From the IMG/VR virus record IMGVR_UViG_3300042945_002399, positions 1-23,894 of that record: DNA of 23,894 bases; one strand, written 5' to 3'. This DNA is from a virus. Every line of letters begins with the position of its first letter. The first letter of the stretch is position 1. Made by a program: the position numbers and the translations under genes. Shown piece after piece: positions 22,491 to 23,894 of this stretch. The notes beneath the pieces were generated by a model that was not told where the DNA came from, ran no database searches, and worked only from the letters and a program-made list of their open reading frames with translations.

Positions 22491-23767
22491 AGTTTCGCGA
22501 TCCGTCTGGCTTCTGCCGGATCAACGCCCGCGTTGATCAGTACGGCATACACGTCGGCTTTCTGCTTGGCAGATGCCAACGCGGAATCGGATTGATTCAA
22601 CGGTTGACGATATGCGTTGGCCGCCGCATCATCCACGGGCGCAAGGTCTTCCAGCCGTCTGATTTCTGCCACATTGATCCACCCTTCGGATAGCCCGATG
22701 CGATAGGCTTCAAACCGTTCGCGGGTTGATCCACGAAGCAACGCGTCCATGGACAATCGCGTGAACGCTTCTGGCCGCGGAATCAAAATCGACAGTGCGC
22801 GTTCGATCTTTTCCGCAAGCGGGCGCAGCGTGTACGACACGAATGACGCGTTCAATTCAACGACTGATGAATATGACATCGCGCCCGGAGTCGTGACGGC
22901 GAGGAGCGCGGGCGGGACGCGGAAGATGCGCGCGACTTCGTTGACGGTGAACTCCCGTGACGCGAGCAGTTGCGCGTCTTCCGGTCGGAACGACAATGCT
23001 TTGAATGTCGCTCCGCCGCTCAACACCCCAGGAGTGTGTGCGTTGACACCCGTGTGGTGGCGCAACCAACCGTCTTTCAATAACTTGGCTTGTTCGGCCG
23101 TCAGCGCGTCTGGCGTTTCAATGATGCCCGTAGGCGTGGAGCCGGTCGCAAAGAAGTTGGCGGCAGAATCATCAAGCGTCATTCCCAACGCAAGAGTGTT
23201 GCGGAGAGCCTCGATTGGATTGATGCCGCGGAGTTGTCCGGGCAGCGTGATCAACGGAATGTGCAAAATGGTGTCAGATCCAAAATCCACATTCTCCGCG
23301 CCGTTGCGGATCGTATAGAAAACCTCACGCCCGCGCTGGTGGATGGTGATAGTGCGAGGGTCAAGGACGCGAACTTCTAGCGGCTCGTTGGTGTCTGGGT
23401 CGCGCGGTGCAAACACGAAAGCGTTTCCGTTGACGTAAAGACTGACGGTGATTTGCGACAAAATTTCATTGATGCCAACATTCTGCCCCGGAATCGGGTT
23501 CGTCATCCACAACGGTTTGACACCGCCCGGACGATACGGGCGACGCTGGCCATTGTCGCGAATATAAGAATCAATTGGGAGTGTGGAGATCAAGTCGCTC
23601 AACAAGGTCACGCAAGCCCAAGCCGTGGACAATCCAAACACGGACTCTTCATCAACACGCTTGGCGGAGATTCCCGGAACGCGATCAAACGCTTGCGGAA
23701 TCAACCCCAGACCATTCAAGTTTCGCGGTTGTAGATTTGTCCCCAATACGCGGCGAATGATGCTCAC
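22487..23767 (-). CDS. Portal protein (HK97 family)
   Basis: 426 residues from the GTG at 23767 (GTGA overlap with the upstream gene), with AAGGGG upstream. Family marks: SVFGLSTAWACVTLLSDLISTLP (about 42-64), VSLYVNGNAFVFAPRD, EVRVLDPRTITI, ILHIPLITLPGQLRGINPIEALRNTLAL, NEVARIFRVPPALLAV (about 274-289) and VELNASFVSYTLRPLAEKIE (about 302-321). Twelve copies would form the DNA entry ring at one capsid vertex, docking the terminase. Terminase is probably beyond the right edge. The length is normal for the family. Confidence 0.95.
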   Translation of the reverse strand: MSIIRRVLGTNLQPRNLNGLGLIPQAFDRVPGISAKRVDEESVFGLSTAWACVTLLSDLISTLPIDSYIRDNGQRRPYRPGGVKPLWMTNPIPGQNVGINEILSQITVSLYVNGNAFVFAPRDPDTNEPLEVRVLDPRTITIHQRGREVFYTIRNGAENVDFGSDTILHIPLITLPGQLRGINPIEALRNTLALGMTLDDSAANFFATGSTPTGIIETPDALTAEQAKLLKDGWLRHHTGVNAHTPGVLSGGATFKALSFRPEDAQLLASREFTVNEVARIFRVPPALLAVTTPGAMSYSSVVELNASFVSYTLRPLAEKIERALSILIPRPEAFTRLSMDALLRGSTRERFEAYRIGLSEGWINVAEIRRLEDLAPVDDAAANAYRQPLNQSDSALASAKQKADVYAVLINAGVDPAEARRIAKL

Positions 23768-23894
23768 TTGTCACCCCTTGAATAGCCGAATGCAATCAGA
23801 CCGATCCCGACCAGACCGATGATGATTGATGGATGCACCAAATACGCGGCCAAGATTAGCAGACCGACACCGGCAATTTCCGCGATGGTTGAAA
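23764..23894 (-). CDS. Small membrane protein, C-terminal part (cut by window edge)
   Basis: 42 residues remain, ending at TGA 23766-23764, which overlaps the portal GTG (GTGA). Two hydrophobic stretches are visible: VGLLILAAYLV and IIIGLVGIGLIAFGY, then a short polar end SRGDK. Small two-helix membrane proteins often sit between terminase and portal in HK97-like phages; their role is unknown. Confidence 0.62.
   Translation of the reverse strand, partial: STIAEIAGVGLLILAAYLVHPSIIIGLVGIGLIAFGYSRGDK

Overview
This window is a stretch of a tailed double-stranded DNA phage (Caudoviricetes, siphovirus-like, HK97-type head). It is visibly GC-rich. Every gene I can support is on the minus strand, so transcription runs from the right end to the left end. 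No integrase, host gene, rRNA, tRNA, CRISPR array or insertion sequence is visible. It reads as a viral contig fragment rather than a prophage edge. The host cannot be fixed from sequence. Consistently strong GGAGG ribosome sites, many GTG starts and a C39-type lysin candidate (a domain known from the N-termini of mycobacteriophage lysins) make an actinobacterial host a reasonable guess.

Late module, right to left (23894 to 6513). It opens with a cut small membrane protein, the portal, a small beta-rich head protein, a prohead protease with an extra N-terminal domain, and the HK97-fold major capsid protein. A strong intrinsic terminator and a three-gene sugar cassette follow: a GT-B glycosyltransferase, a GT-A glycosyltransferase and a sugar nucleotidyltransferase. 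Next come the head-tail connector, tail terminator-like protein, major tail protein, the G/GT tail chaperone pair with a canonical CCCAAAC minus-one slippery site, a gp10-like protein, a short tape measure protein, a minor tail protein and a fiber ending in an S74 self-cleaving chaperone. The lysis group is an XhlA-like protein, a C39-like peptidase and an LL-H-type holin. The module ends with a small HTH-like protein and a metallophosphoesterase.

A 565-base non-coding region (5948-6512) separates the modules. It holds a terminator-like hairpin, two 49-base-period hairpin repeats, three spaced ACGCTA motifs and several other GC hairpins. It is the best candidate for an origin or early control region.

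Early module (5947 to 1). It holds small tightly coupled genes (two with zinc-binding cysteines, two membrane microproteins), a primase-like protein of the AEP type, a C5 cytosine methyltransferase, a Cas4/RecB-like nuclease with four cysteines, a papain-like unknown protein, a protein with an ETSAIGRAL motif and zinc ribbon (possibly recombination), and a cut replisome-organizer-like gene. Neighbours mostly overlap by 1-4 bases (ATGA, GTGA, TGATG, TAATG), which implies translational coupling.

The most unusual signal is inside the methyltransferase gene. A +1 reading frame stays open for about 650 bases, has its own Shine-Dalgarno and ATG, and carries the conserved motif IX, which the main frame lacks at the expected place. 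Motif X is back in the main frame.
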